NCBI RefSeq assembly: GCF_002387245.1 | Contig: NZ_DGLD01000001.1 | Span: 62,001-126,000 of the forward strand | From: Brevundimonas sp. UBA4553 | GTDB taxonomy: Bacteria; Pseudomonadota; Alphaproteobacteria; Caulobacterales; Caulobacteraceae | DNA: 64,000 nt | Reading direction: 5' to 3' | Shown here: piece after piece, positions 41,106 through 49,768 of the stretch | Position numbering within the stretch: position 1 is the stretch's first letter | How the letters are laid out: every line of letters starts with the position of its first letter | The notes under the pieces: generated by a model | The model's database searches: none | The model's input: only the letters and a program-made list of their open reading frames with translations | Told to the model about the DNA's origin: nothing | Translations under genes and position numbers: made by a program

Positions 41106-41807
41106 ATGAGAGTTCTGATCGTGGATACGGCGCTGGGCGCCTGCACGGCCTGCGTGGTCGAGGATGGGCGGCTTCTCGGCGTCCGCTCCGAACTAATGAC
41201 CAAGGGCCATCAGGAGCGGTTGGCCGGGATGGTGCGCGACGCCGTGGCCGACGCGGAGAAGGAAGCGGGCGGCGGGTTCGAGGCGCTGGACCGGATCGGC
41301 GTCACCGTGGGGCCTGGCTCCTTCACCGGTCTGCGGGTCGGCCTGGCCTTCGCCCAAGGGCTGGGCGCAGCTCTGGATCGACCGGTCATCGGTCTGTCGA
41401 CGCTGGACGGCCTGGCGGTCTCCATCAAGCCGGCCGGTCTGGTCGCCGCCGTCATCGACGCGCGTCGCGGCCAGGTCTATGCGCGGCTGTTTCGCGACGG
41501 GCGTCCGCTCGGCCCGGCCGAGGCCCTGTCGCTGGACGCGGCGGCCGACCGCATCTTTCACGCCGCCGCCGGCGCGCCGCCGATCCTGGCGGGATCCGGC
41601 GCCGGCCTGCTGGTCGAAACCTTCCCCGAGCGTCTGGGCGCGGCCGTGACTGCGCGTCTGCCGGCGCCCTCGCCCGAAGCCCTGGCCTATATGACCGCCG
41701 TGGTCGATCCGGCGGCCGCGCCGCCTCGTCCTCTCTATCTGAGGGCGCCCGACGCCGTTCCGCCCAGTCGCCTGCCGGGCCAGCCGCGCCCCTCGGCGAC
41801 AACGTGA
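41106..41807 (+). CDS. tsaB: tRNA threonylcarbamoyladenosine biosynthesis protein TsaB
   Basis: A 233-residue ASKHA-fold protein that scaffolds TsaD in making t6A37 on ANN-decoding tRNAs. Family blocks are VLIVDTALGACTACVVEDG, the GHQERLAGMV segment, the conserved VGPGSFTGLRVGLAFAQGLG and AVIDARRGQVYARLF. The stop overlaps the rimI start (GTGA), a common tsaB-rimI coupling. Confidence 0.93.
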   Translation: MRVLIVDTALGACTACVVEDGRLLGVRSELMTKGHQERLAGMVRDAVADAEKEAGGGFEALDRIGVTVGPGSFTGLRVGLAFAQGLGAALDRPVIGLSTLDGLAVSIKPAGLVAAVIDARRGQVYARLFRDGRPLGPAEALSLDAAADRIFHAAAGAPPILAGSGAGLLVETFPERLGAAVTARLPAPSPEALAYMTAVVDPAAAPPRPLYLRAPDAVPPSRLPGQPRPSATT

Positions 41808-42226
41808 GCGACGCCGCCCGTCTGGCCGGCCTCCATGCCGAGGCGTTCGACACGCCCTGGGACGAGGCCAGCCTTTCGGCGCTTCTTGTCTCGCCGGGCG
41901 TCCTTCTCGTGGCGGAGGACGACGGTTTCATCCTGATCCGGGTCGTCGCCGACGAGGCTGAAATCCTGACCCTGGCCGTGCGGCCGGCCGCCCGACGCGG
42001 CGGTCTGGGGGGCCGGCTGGTCGCAGAGGCCGTCGTCCGCGCCGCGACACTGGGCGCCGAACGGATGTTCCTGGAGGTGGCCGAAGGCAATGTCGCCGCC
42101 CGCGCCCTCTACGCCCGCACGGGCTTCGCCGAGGCCGGGCGTCGTCGCGGCTATTATGCGCGTGCGGACGGAAGTCGCGAGGACGCGCTGGTTCTGTCGC
42201 TGAACTTCTCGCGACCGCTTCCATAA
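41804..42226 (+). CDS. rimI: ribosomal-protein-alanine N-acetyltransferase RimI
   Basis: A 140-residue GNAT acetyltransferase expected to modify the N-terminus of ribosomal protein S18. The acetyl-CoA loop is AVRPAARRGGLGGRLVAEAV, followed by MFLEVAEGNVAARALYARTGFAEAGRRRGYYA, which is diagnostic of RimI. The start is a GTG coupled to the tsaB stop. fur follows 28 bases later. Confidence 0.92.
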   Translation: MSDAARLAGLHAEAFDTPWDEASLSALLVSPGVLLVAEDDGFILIRVVADEAEILTLAVRPAARRGGLGGRLVAEAVVRAATLGAERMFLEVAEGNVAARALYARTGFAEAGRRRGYYARADGSREDALVLSLNFSRPLP

Positions 42227-42254
42227 AACGACGGCTCAGCCTATCTTCGGCCGT

Positions 42255-42731
42255 ATGGAACGGATCGAGAAACTCTGCGCCGATCGCGGCATGCGCATGA
42301 CCGAGCAGCGGCGCGTGATCGCCCGCGTTCTGTCCCAGGCCGAGGACCACCCCGACGTCGAGGAGCTGTATCGCCGCGCCTCGTCGATCGATCCGCATAT
42401 CTCGATCGCCACCGTCTATCGGACGGTCCGCCTGTTCGAGGAAGCCGGCGTGGTCGAAAAGCACGACTTCGGCGACGGCCGCAGCCGCTATGAAGAAGCG
42501 GGCGACGATCACCACGACCACCTGATCGACACCAAGACCGGCGAGGTCATCGAGTTTTTCGACGCCGAGATCGAACGGCTGAAGAACGAGATCGCCAAGC
42601 GTCTGGGCTTCGAGCTGGTCGGGCACAAGCTGGAGCTTTACGGCCACTCGATCGAGGGCGTGGAGCCGAGCGAGCGCGAGGGTCTGATCTACAAGCGCCA
42701 CGCCGCGCGTGTGGAGCCTACGGACAGCTGA
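42255..42731 (+). CDS. fur: ferric uptake regulator Fur
   Basis: A 158-residue Fur-family repressor. The winged helix carries GMRMTEQRRVIARVL and HPDVEELYRRASSIDPHISIATVYRTVRLFEEAGVV; the dimerisation/metal region has HDFGDGRSRYEEAGDDHHDHLIDTKTGEVIEFFDAEIERL, with the His/Glu/Asp ligands of the regulatory site. The second-site CxxC pairs of the E. coli structural zinc site are absent, as in other alphaproteobacterial Fur. Position between rimI and miaB matches Caulobacter fur. Confidence 0.92.
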   Translation: MERIEKLCADRGMRMTEQRRVIARVLSQAEDHPDVEELYRRASSIDPHISIATVYRTVRLFEEAGVVEKHDFGDGRSRYEEAGDDHHDHLIDTKTGEVIEFFDAEIERLKNEIAKRLGFELVGHKLELYGHSIEGVEPSEREGLIYKRHAARVEPTDS

Positions 42732-42783
42732 GGCTGCGCCTGCTCGTCTTGCCGCCGCCGGCTTCGGCGATCATAAGCCGCGC

Positions 42784-44190
42784 ATGACCGATACCCTCGA
42801 AAAGCCCGTGGAAACGGCGGACGGCGCGGCAGGCGTCCTTGCGCCCAAGCGCCTGTTCATCAAGACCTACGGCTGTCAGATGAACGTCTATGACTCGGAG
42901 CGCATGGCCGATGTCCTGCGCCCGCTGGGCTATGCCACGACGGATGCGCCCGAGGCCGCCGACTTCGTCATTCTCAACACCTGCCATATCCGGGAACGGG
43001 CCGCCGAGAAGGTCTATTCCGAGCTGGGCAAGCTGAAGCAGATGCGCGAGCGCAAGCTGGCGCGCGGCGACGGCGGCATGACCATCGCCGTCGCGGGCTG
43101 CGTCGCTCAGGCCGAGGGCGAAGAGATCATGAAGCGCCAGCCGGCGGTGGACCTGGTGGTCGGCCCCCAAGCCTATCACCAGCTGCCGGAACTGCTGACC
43201 CGCACGGCGCGGGCGCGAGGCGAGCGCATCGGCGCCGACTTCGCCCCGCACGAGAAGTTCGACGCCTTGCCCACAGCGCGCGGTGGCGCCGGACCGACCG
43301 CCTTCCTCACGGTTCAGGAGGGCTGCGACAAGTTTTGCACCTTCTGCGTGGTGCCCTATACGCGGGGCGCGGAGTGGTCGCGCCCGGTCGCGGCCGTGCT
43401 CGCCGAGGCCCGCGCCCTGGCCGACCGGGGCGTGCGCGAGGTCACCCTGCTGGGTCAGAACGTCAACGCCTACGACGGCGAGGGCCCGGACGGAAAAGCC
43501 TTCACCCTGGCGCGGCTGGCCTATGCCCTGGCCGAGATCCCGGGCTTGGACCGCATCCGCTATACGACCAGTCACGCCAATGACATGTCCGACGATCTGA
43601 TCGCCGCCCACGCCGATCTGGACGTCCTGATGCCCTATCTTCATCTGCCGGTTCAGGCAGGTTCGGACCGGGTGCTGCGACTGATGAACCGCAAGCACGG
43701 CCGTCAGAAATACATCGACCTGATCGCCCGCATCCGCGAGGCGCGACCCGATATGGCCATCGCCGGCGATTTCATCGTCGGCTTCCCCGGCGAGACCGAC
43801 CGAGACTTCGAGGACACCCTCGATCTGGTGCGCCAGGTGACCTATGCGGGCGCCTTCAGCTTCGTCTATTCGCCGCGTCCCGGCACGCCCGCCGCCACCA
43901 TGCCGGGGCAGATCGAGGACAAGGTCGGACTGGAACGCCTGCAGCGGCTGCAGACCCTGCTGTTCGAGCAGCAGACCGCTTTCAACGCGGCTCAGGCGGG
44001 CAAGACCCTGAACGTCCTGTTCGAGAAGAAGGGCCGCTACGCTGGTCAGGCCATCGGCCGCTCGCCCTACTTGCAGGCGGTTCACGTCGATGGCGCGGAT
44101 CATCTGCTGGGCCAGATCGTTCCGGTTCAGATCATCAGCGGCGCTCAGAACAGTCTGAACGGGCGGTTGGCCGGGGCCGTCACTATCTAG
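42784..44190 (+). CDS. miaB: tRNA-2-methylthio-N6-dimethylallyladenosine synthase
   Basis: A 468-residue radical-SAM methylthiotransferase acting on i6A37 of tRNA. The N-terminal UPF0004 domain has the three Cys of the auxiliary [4Fe-4S] cluster in IKTYGCQMNVYDSERM, LNTCHIRERA and AGCVAQAEG; the radical-SAM motif CDKFCTFC is in QEGCDKFCTFCVVPYTRG, and a TRAM domain closes the protein. The ATG at 42784 gives a slightly longer N-terminus than usual and a further upstream start is unlikely. It lies 52 bases after fur. Confidence 0.95.
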   Translation: MTDTLEKPVETADGAAGVLAPKRLFIKTYGCQMNVYDSERMADVLRPLGYATTDAPEAADFVILNTCHIRERAAEKVYSELGKLKQMRERKLARGDGGMTIAVAGCVAQAEGEEIMKRQPAVDLVVGPQAYHQLPELLTRTARARGERIGADFAPHEKFDALPTARGGAGPTAFLTVQEGCDKFCTFCVVPYTRGAEWSRPVAAVLAEARALADRGVREVTLLGQNVNAYDGEGPDGKAFTLARLAYALAEIPGLDRIRYTTSHANDMSDDLIAAHADLDVLMPYLHLPVQAGSDRVLRLMNRKHGRQKYIDLIARIREARPDMAIAGDFIVGFPGETDRDFEDTLDLVRQVTYAGAFSFVYSPRPGTPAATMPGQIEDKVGLERLQRLQTLLFEQQTAFNAAQAGKTLNVLFEKKGRYAGQAIGRSPYLQAVHVDGADHLLGQIVPVQIISGAQNSLNGRLAGAVTI

Positions 44191-44243
44191 GTCCGCTGGT
44201 CCCATGACGAGACCGCGATCTATAGTGCGGCGTCCCACAAGCC

Positions 44244-44264
44244 GCCTCGCGCCGCAAGCGAGGC
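44244..44264 (+). promoter_or_regulatory. hairpin in the phoH leader
   Basis: GCCTCGC (44244-44250) pairs with GCGAGGC (44258-44264) over a 7-base loop, 27 bases before the phoH ATG. There is no T-run, so it is not an intrinsic terminator. It resembles the hairpin before leuS (both read CCGCCTC...GAGGCGATA). Confidence 0.4.
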
Positions 44265-44290
44265 GATAGGGAGCCTAAAAAGGAGCCTTG

Positions 44291-45283
44291 ATGGCGCGAG
44301 AGTCCGAATTCCTGTCCCTGAGCGATCAGGCCTTGCGGGCCGTGATCGGTCCCAACAGCCGTCACGTCGCCCTGATCGAAGACGCGTTCAAGGTCCTGGT
44401 CGAGGCGCCGGGGGGCGGCGTCTCCATCAACGGTTCGGCGCGGGACCGGGCCCAGGCCAAGCGCGTCGTCGAGACCCTGGCCAAGCGGGCCGACACAGGG
44501 GCCGAGATCACCGAGGCCGACGTCCGCATGGCGCTGGGGGCGGCCGTGTCGCAGCCGCGACCCGATCAGGGACGCGTGGTGCCGGACGCCATCAGCCTGC
44601 CGGTCGGACGCCGGGGCGCCATTGCGCCCAAGACGGCGGCCCAGGCCCAGTATCTGGATCTGCTCAGCCGCTGCGAACTGACCTTCGGCGTTGGTCCGGC
44701 GGGCACGGGCAAGACCTTCCTGGCGGCCGCCTACGGCGCGAGCTTGCTGCGCCGGGGGCAGGTGGATCGTCTGGTCATCACCCGTCCGGCGGTCGAGGCG
44801 GGCGAGAAGCTCGGCTTCCTGCCCGGCGATCTGAATGAAAAGGTCGATCCCTATCTGGCCCCGATCTGGGAGGCGCTGAACGACATCCTTGGCGTCGAGG
44901 ACGTGCGGCGACGTCGCGAGAAGGGCGAGATCGAGGCCGCCCCCATCGCCTTCATGCGCGGCCGCACGCTCAGCCACGCCTTCATCATCGTCGACGAGGC
45001 CCAAAACACCTCGCGGCTGCAGATGAAGATGGTCCTGACCCGTCTGGGCGAGGGCGCGCGCATGGTCGTCACCGGCGACCCGTCGCAGATCGACCTGCTG
45101 AATCCGCGCGATTCCGGCCTCAGCCACGCCCTGCGCATTCTGAAGGACGTGAAGGGGGTGGGCGTTCAGGCCTTCAAGGCCGAGGACGTGGTGCGTCACG
45201 CCATGGTCGAGCGCATCGTGCGCGCCTATGACGCCGATTCCGCGCGAAATCGCCCGACGCCGGATCTTGAGGACGAAGATTGA
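44291..45283 (+). CDS. phoH: PhoH-family ATPase
   Basis: A 330-residue PhoH/YbeZ P-loop protein implicated in RNA metabolism with YbeY. FGVGPAGTGKTFLAAAYG is Walker A and SHAFIIVDEAQNTSRLQMKMVLTRLGEGARMVVTGDPSQIDL spans Walker B and motif III; RPAVEAGEKLGFLPGDL is also family-typical. The ATG at 44291, after AAAAGGAG, is preferred to a TTG one codon upstream. Its stop overlaps the ybeY start. The phoH-ybeY-lnt order is classical. Confidence 0.94.
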   Translation: MARESEFLSLSDQALRAVIGPNSRHVALIEDAFKVLVEAPGGGVSINGSARDRAQAKRVVETLAKRADTGAEITEADVRMALGAAVSQPRPDQGRVVPDAISLPVGRRGAIAPKTAAQAQYLDLLSRCELTFGVGPAGTGKTFLAAAYGASLLRRGQVDRLVITRPAVEAGEKLGFLPGDLNEKVDPYLAPIWEALNDILGVEDVRRRREKGEIEAAPIAFMRGRTLSHAFIIVDEAQNTSRLQMKMVLTRLGEGARMVVTGDPSQIDLLNPRDSGLSHALRILKDVKGVGVQAFKAEDVVRHAMVERIVRAYDADSARNRPTPDLEDED

Positions 45284-45738
45284 TGATCGAGATCGAAGTC
45301 GAGGACGCGGCCTGGACCGCCGCCCTGCCCGACGCCGAGGCGGTGGTGCTGAGCGCGGCGACGGCGGCGCTTGGAACGGTCGAGGGCGACGTGGTCGTCC
45401 TGCTGACCGACGACGCCGGAGTGCAGGACCTGAACGCCCGCTTCCGTGACAAGGACCGGCCGACCAATGTCCTGTCCTTCCCGGCGGCCGAGAGCGCCTT
45501 CCCTCATCTGGGCGACGTGGTGCTGGGTCATGCCTACTGCGCGGCCGAGGCCGAGGCTCAGGGCAAGACCCTGTCCGATCATCTGAGCCATCTGGTCGTT
45601 CACGGCGTGCTGCACCTGCTGGGCCGCGACCACGAGGATGACGCCGAGGCCGAGGAGATGGAGGCCGAGGAGCGCGAAATCCTGGCGTCGCTCGGCGTCG
45701 CCGATCCCTATGCTGCTGAGCACGAGGCGACTGTATGA
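45283..45738 (+). CDS. ybeY: endoribonuclease YbeY
   Basis: A 151-residue metal-dependent RNase for 16S rRNA 3' processing and ribosome quality control. The zinc site HGVLHLLGRDHE (HxxxH...H) is intact, and the RFRDKDRPTNVLSFP block precedes it. The ATG shares its first base with the phoH stop. Its own stop overlaps the lnt start by four bases. Confidence 0.95.
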   Translation: MIEIEVEDAAWTAALPDAEAVVLSAATAALGTVEGDVVVLLTDDAGVQDLNARFRDKDRPTNVLSFPAAESAFPHLGDVVLGHAYCAAEAEAQGKTLSDHLSHLVVHGVLHLLGRDHEDDAEAEEMEAEEREILASLGVADPYAAEHEATV

Positions 45739-47321
45739 TCGACCGCTTGTCGGCCCTTTGGGGGGGCGTGCTGACGAACCGCTGGGGCCGCATCGCCCTG
45801 GCCCTGCTGGCCGGCGCCGGCGCCGCCCTGGCCCATCCGCCGTTCGGCGTCCTGCCCGGCCTGCTGGGCTATCCGCTGCTGATGCTGCTGGCCGAGCGGT
45901 CGCGCACGGTGAAGGGCGGCTTCTGGGTCGGCTGGCTGGCGGGATTCTCCTACTTCTTCATCGGCTGCTGGTGGGTGGCCGAGGCCTTCCTGGTCAACAA
46001 GGATCAGGCCTGGATGGCGCCCTTCGCCGCCAGCCTGCTGCCCATGGGCTTGGGGCTCTTCTTCGGGGCGGCGACGGCCCTTCACCGCCGCTTCGCCCCG
46101 GCGGGGGCGCGCCGCGTCCTGCTGTTCGCCGCCCTGTTCGCCCTGCTGGAGTGGTTGCGCGGCCATGTCCTGACCGGCTTTCCCTGGAACCCGACCGGCG
46201 CCGCCTGGCAGGCGGGGTCGGCCATGTCGCAGTTCGCCGCGGTGGCCGGCGTCTATGGCCTGGGGCTGGTGACGCTGGCCGCGGTTTCGGCGCTCGGCCT
46301 GCTGGTCGCCGCCGGACCGCGTCGTTCGCGCCTGATCGCGGCGGGTTTGGGCGTGGCCGTCCTGGCGGGCCTGTTCGCCTTTGGCGCCTTCCGGCTGTCC
46401 TCGGCCCAGCGCGTGGACGGGCCGACCGTGGTGCGTCTGGTCCAGGCCGACATTCCGCAGGAATCCAAATGGAGCCCTGAGGCCTATCAGGCCATCGTCG
46501 ATCGCTATGTCGCCCTGACCGCCCAGCCCGGCGCGGCGGTCCCTGACGTGGTGGTCTGGCCCGAGGGGGCCCTGCCCGCCACGGCCAACGACGTGTTCAA
46601 CTCGCCGGACGCCCAGGCCATCGCCGGCGCCCTGCAGACCGGTCAGACCCTGCTGATGGGCATCAGCCGTGGTGAGGCCGATCCCTCCGCCGAAGGCGGC
46701 GCCCGCTATTACAACAGCCTGTTCGCGCTGAACGACGAGGGCGCGGCGGGCCTGCGCATCGGCGCCATCTACGACAAGCACCGCCTGGTGCCCTTCGGCG
46801 AATATCTGCCGCTGGGCCGTCTGATGAGCCGCATCGGCGTGCGCAGCCTGGTCCATGTCCCGGCCGATTTCAGCGCCGGTCCCCGGCCCGCGCCGATCAG
46901 CCTGGTCAACGCCCCCAGCGTCCAGCCGCTGATCTGCTATGAAAGCCTCTATCCGGGCTTCACCCCCGCCAGCGGCGACGCGCGACCGGCCTGGATCGTC
47001 AATGTCTCCAACGACGCCTGGTTCGGCGCCACCTCGGGACCGCGCCAGCATCTGAACCTGGCCAGCTATCGCGCCATCGAGACCGGCCTGCCCATCGCCC
47101 GCGCCACCCCCACCGGCGTCTCGGCCATGATCGACCCCTGGGGCCGGGTGGTGGACGGCAAGCGGCTGGATCCCGGCCACGCCGGCGTTATCGACGTGCA
47201 CCTGCCGGAGCCGGCGACGCCGACCCTCTACGGCCGCTGGGGCGACGGTCTGTTCGGCGTCCTGCTGGCCTTGATGCTGGCGGGCGGCCTGGCCTGGAAG
47301 CGGCGCAGGGATCGGGCATGA
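45735..47321 (+). CDS. lnt: apolipoprotein N-acyltransferase
   Basis: A 528-residue inner-membrane enzyme that adds the third acyl chain to lipoproteins, completing maturation of those in this window (for example LptE and MltA). About six N-terminal helices (FWVGWLAGFSYFFIGCWWVAEAFLV; LEWLRGHVLTGFPWNPTG) are followed by a nitrilase-like periplasmic domain with the catalytic triad Glu (VVWPEGALPA), Lys (AIYDKHRLVPFGEYLP) and Cys (PLICYESLYP). A C-terminal helix closes the protein. It starts within the ybeY stop and is coupled to the next XRE gene. Confidence 0.95.
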   Translation: MIDRLSALWGGVLTNRWGRIALALLAGAGAALAHPPFGVLPGLLGYPLLMLLAERSRTVKGGFWVGWLAGFSYFFIGCWWVAEAFLVNKDQAWMAPFAASLLPMGLGLFFGAATALHRRFAPAGARRVLLFAALFALLEWLRGHVLTGFPWNPTGAAWQAGSAMSQFAAVAGVYGLGLVTLAAVSALGLLVAAGPRRSRLIAAGLGVAVLAGLFAFGAFRLSSAQRVDGPTVVRLVQADIPQESKWSPEAYQAIVDRYVALTAQPGAAVPDVVVWPEGALPATANDVFNSPDAQAIAGALQTGQTLLMGISRGEADPSAEGGARYYNSLFALNDEGAAGLRIGAIYDKHRLVPFGEYLPLGRLMSRIGVRSLVHVPADFSAGPRPAPISLVNAPSVQPLICYESLYPGFTPASGDARPAWIVNVSNDAWFGATSGPRQHLNLASYRAIETGLPIARATPTGVSAMIDPWGRVVDGKRLDPGHAGVIDVHLPEPATPTLYGRWGDGLFGVLLALMLAGGLAWKRRRDRA

Positions 47322-47761
47322 CCAAGGCGGGCGACGAGGAAGAACTGGACCGCAAGCGGACGCGTCACATCGACGAGCCGCTGGGCGCCCGTTTGCGCGC
47401 CATGCGAGAGGATCGCGGAATGACCCAGGCCGAGATGGGCCAGAAGCTCGGTGTATCCGCCAATCAGTGGGGACGTCACGAGAGCGGTGAGAATCGGGTG
47501 CCGGCGGCCCGGCTCTGGCAGTTCTGCAAGGCGATGAATGTGGAGGTGGCGGAGATCTACGAGGGCCTGCCGTCCAGTATCGTTCTGCAGCCGCGACAAC
47601 CGGGCATGAGCGACGGGGCCGAGACGGTCTTCGTCGGTCCGCCGTCTGTCGGCCACCCCCTCGTTCAACGGATCGGATCGGCCGCCAGAAAGCTTCCCGA
47701 AGCGCGCCAGCGAACCCTCCTGGCGGTGATCAAAGCCCTCAGAGACGAGGACGGGCACTAG
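47318..47761 (+). CDS. XRE-family transcriptional regulator in the lnt operon
   Basis: A 147-residue regulator with one HTH domain (about residues 20-78: LGARLRAMREDRGMTQAEMGQKLGVSANQWGRHESGENRVPAARLWQFCKAMNVEVAEIYEGL) and a C-terminal region of about 65 residues with no recognisable ligand fold. The start overlaps the lnt stop (ATGA), so it is translated with the phoH-ybeY-lnt set. Target unknown. Confidence 0.85.
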   Translation: MTKAGDEEELDRKRTRHIDEPLGARLRAMREDRGMTQAEMGQKLGVSANQWGRHESGENRVPAARLWQFCKAMNVEVAEIYEGLPSSIVLQPRQPGMSDGAETVFVGPPSVGHPLVQRIGSAARKLPEARQRTLLAVIKALRDEDGH

Positions 47762-47874
47762 AGGATGGCGCGCGGTCAGGACACCCGCGTCGGGCGAATT
47801 GTAATGACAGCCCTCGCGATCCGTCGCATTTCAGCACACTTGAGTTCGGGCGTAGATTTCAGCGAGAACGCGTG

Positions 47875-48294
47875 ATGGTCAGAGGCGCTGTAGAGGATGG
47901 TCCCCATCCGGTGGACCGTCATGTCGGACGGCGGGTTTGCGAAAAGCGCATCGCTCTCGGGTATAATCAGAGTGATCTGGGGCGAGCCCTGGGCCTGACC
48001 TTCCAGCAGATCCAGAAGTACGAGAAGGGCGCCAACCGGGTTTCCGCCTCCAAGCTCTGGGACATCGCCCGCTTCTTCAAGGTCGATATCGGCTACTTCT
48101 TCGAAGGGCTGACCACGCCAACGCCGGGCATGGCCGAGGGCGAGACGGAGGCCTTTGTCCACGACTTTCCCACGACGCGTCAGAGCATCGAGATCGGTCG
48201 CCTGGCGCCGCAGCTGTCGGTGCGACAGCAGAAGCTGGTGCTGGACATGATGCGCGAAATGGCCGGCCACGAGAGCCCCGCCGACAAGGACTGA
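47875..48294 (+). CDS. XRE-family transcriptional regulator
   Basis: A 139-residue regulator. The HTH spans about residues 16-75 (VGRRVCEKRIALGYNQSDLGRALGLTFQQIQKYEKGANRVSASKLWDIARFFKVDIGYFFEGL) and shares the QQ(V/I)QKYEKGANRVSAS block with the gene at 40715. The C-terminal segment (LSVRQQKLVLDMMREMAG) is helical. ATG at 47875 is used; a GTG one codon earlier is also possible. It is separated by 110 bases from the lnt-operon XRE gene and ends at a bidirectional terminator. In Caulobacter metK often follows such a gene; here it does not. Confidence 0.88.
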   Translation: MVRGAVEDGPHPVDRHVGRRVCEKRIALGYNQSDLGRALGLTFQQIQKYEKGANRVSASKLWDIARFFKVDIGYFFEGLTTPTPGMAEGETEAFVHDFPTTRQSIEIGRLAPQLSVRQQKLVLDMMREMAGHESPADKD

Positions 48295-48316
48295 AGCCTT
48301 CAAGGCCGGAATTGAA

Positions 48317-48342
48317 AAAGGCGCGGATCGCTCCGCGCCTTT
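48317..48342. terminator. bidirectional intrinsic terminator between XRE gene and ahpD
   Basis: AAAGGCGCGGA (48317-48327) pairs with TCCGCGCCTTT (48332-48342) over the 4-base loop TCGC, with T/A runs on both sides. It serves the convergent XRE gene (plus) and ahpD (minus). Confidence 0.85.
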
Positions 48343-48367
48343 CTGCTGTCTGGCGATGTTGACGGGA

Positions 48368-48901
48368 TCAGCCCGCCAGGGCGGCTTCCGAGGCGACGAT
48401 CCGGCTGGCGGCGTGGACCACGGCGCCGATGCGCAGAGCGGCCTGAACCTGCACGTTCGGGACGCCGTGCTTGCGCAGTTCGCCTTCGTGGGCGTCCAGG
48501 CAGGCGCCGCAGCCGTTGATGGCCGAGACGGCGGTCGACCACAGTTCGAAGTCCAGCTTCTCGACGCCCGGATTGGCGATGACGTTCATGCGCAGCTTGG
48601 CCGGCAGGGTCGTGTACTCGTTGTTCTTCATCAGGTGCAGCGAGCGGTAGTAGATGTTGTTCATGCCCATGATGGCGGCGGCGGCCTTGGCGGCGTTCAT
48701 CGCTTCGGGGGTCAGGACGGCGGCGGCCGCGGCCTCGATGGCCTTGACGGCCGGGGCGACGCCGATGGCGTGGGCCGAGGCCAGGAAGCAGCCCCACTTT
48801 TGTTGGTCGTTCAGCACCGTCTCATTGGCCAGCGACGACAGGTTCAGGGAGATGTCCTTGCCATAGGCCGGGATGAGGTCGCGCAGGGCGTCGATGGACA
48901 T
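48368..48901 (-). CDS. ahpD: alkyl hydroperoxide reductase-associated AhpD-type carboxymuconolactone decarboxylase fold protein
   Basis: A 177-residue all-helical AhpD family protein. The redox motif is C131-G-A-C134-LDAH138 (CxxCxxxH), with WGCFLASAHAIG nearer the N-terminus. AhpD supplies electrons to AhpC in place of AhpF in many actinobacteria and alphaproteobacteria. The ATG at 48901 is the family start; the longer frame is an overrun. It follows ahpC on the same strand with a terminator-like hairpin between, so its expression may be set lower than that of ahpC. Confidence 0.92.
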   Translation of the reverse strand: MSIDALRDLIPAYGKDISLNLSSLANETVLNDQQKWGCFLASAHAIGVAPAVKAIEAAAAAVLTPEAMNAAKAAAAIMGMNNIYYRSLHLMKNNEYTTLPAKLRMNVIANPGVEKLDFELWSTAVSAINGCGACLDAHEGELRKHGVPNVQVQAALRIGAVVHAASRIVASEAALAG

Positions 48902-48988
48902 GAGAACTTCCTTCTGCTCAACGGCGCCGCTTGCGCCGAATACAATATAGGGGCTGCCGACGCGCGCCGTCAGGGCGGAGCGTCGAGC

Positions 48989-49023
48989 ATGAAAAAGGCG
49001 GCGACGGTCGCCCGCCGCCGCCT
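48989..49023 (-). terminator. terminator-like hairpin between ahpC and ahpD
   Basis: On the minus strand AAGGCGGCG pairs with CGCCGCCTT and is followed by a short T-run (TTTTTC). It lies between ahpC and ahpD on the same strand, so it may limit read-through rather than fully end the transcript. Confidence 0.65.
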
Positions 49024-49081
49024 TCAAAGAGGGGCGGCCCGGACCATTACGAACGCGGTCCGGGCCTTCCTTGGCCAGTAC

Positions 49082-49636
49082 TTAAGCGGCCAGGGTCTCG
49101 CCGCCGACAGGGCGGTTGCAGGCGCACAGCTCGTCGGTCTGCAGAGCATCGACCACGCGAAGCGTGTCTTCCGGCGAACGGCCCACGTTCAGGTTGGTGA
49201 CGTAGACGTGCTGCACGACGTTGTGCGGATCGACCACGAAGGTGGCGCGCAGGGCGACGCCGTTGTCTTCGTCCAGGATGCCCAGTTCGCGAGCGAACTT
49301 GCCGCCGGTGTCGGCGAACTGCCAGATCGGCAGCTTGTTCAGGTCCGAGTGGTCGCGGCGCCAGGCCAGCTTGACGAATTCGTTATCGGTCGAGCCGCCG
49401 AGGACGACGGTGTCGCGATCCTCGAAATCCTTGCCCAGCTTGGCGAAGGCGGCGATTTCGGTCGGGCAGACGAAGGTGAAGTCCTTCGGGTAGAAGAAGA
49501 TGACCTTCCACTTGCCGTCAAAGCTGTCCTGCGTCAGCGTTTCGAACGCCGAGACGCCGTTTTCTTCATGGTCGTTGAAGCCCGGCTTCACGCCAGTGAT
49601 CTTGAATTCAGGCAGTTTTTGACCGACGCCCAGCAT
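49082..49636 (-). CDS. ahpC: peroxiredoxin AhpC
   Basis: A 184-residue 2-Cys peroxiredoxin that reduces H2O2 and organic peroxides. The peroxidatic Cys is C57 in FFYPKDFTFVCPTE; the resolving Cys lies in the C-terminal CACN (C171 or C173), a CxC arrangement found in AhpC proteins paired with AhpD. The ATG at 49636 (MLGVGQKLPEFKI) is preferred over 49657. Divergent from katG across a 262-base A+T-enriched promoter region with an OxyR-like half operator. Confidence 0.95.
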   Translation of the reverse strand: MLGVGQKLPEFKITGVKPGFNDHEENGVSAFETLTQDSFDGKWKVIFFYPKDFTFVCPTEIAAFAKLGKDFEDRDTVVLGGSTDNEFVKLAWRRDHSDLNKLPIWQFADTGGKFARELGILDEDNGVALRATFVVDPHNVVQHVYVTNLNVGRSPEDTLRVVDALQTDELCACNRPVGGETLAA

Positions 49637-49753
49637 AGTGGAGCTCCATTCTGACAATATGAGACAGCCGGCGTCGCGGGGAGACGCATCGCCGATGGGC
49701 CTCAGATGGGGGGTGGAAGGCTGGAAGTCAAATCGATGATTTCACAATCACGA

Positions 49754-49768
49754 ATAGATTTTCGTTAT
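49754..49768. promoter_or_regulatory. candidate OxyR half-operator between ahpC and katG
   Basis: ATAG (49754-49757), seven bases, TTAT (49765-49768) matches the ATAG-N7-CTAT half-operator of E. coli OxyR at seven of eight positions. It lies in the shared ahpC/katG promoter gap, which also has two near-palindromic A/T stretches around ATCGAT (49732 and 49832 regions). OxyR binding is inferred, not shown. Confidence 0.35.
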
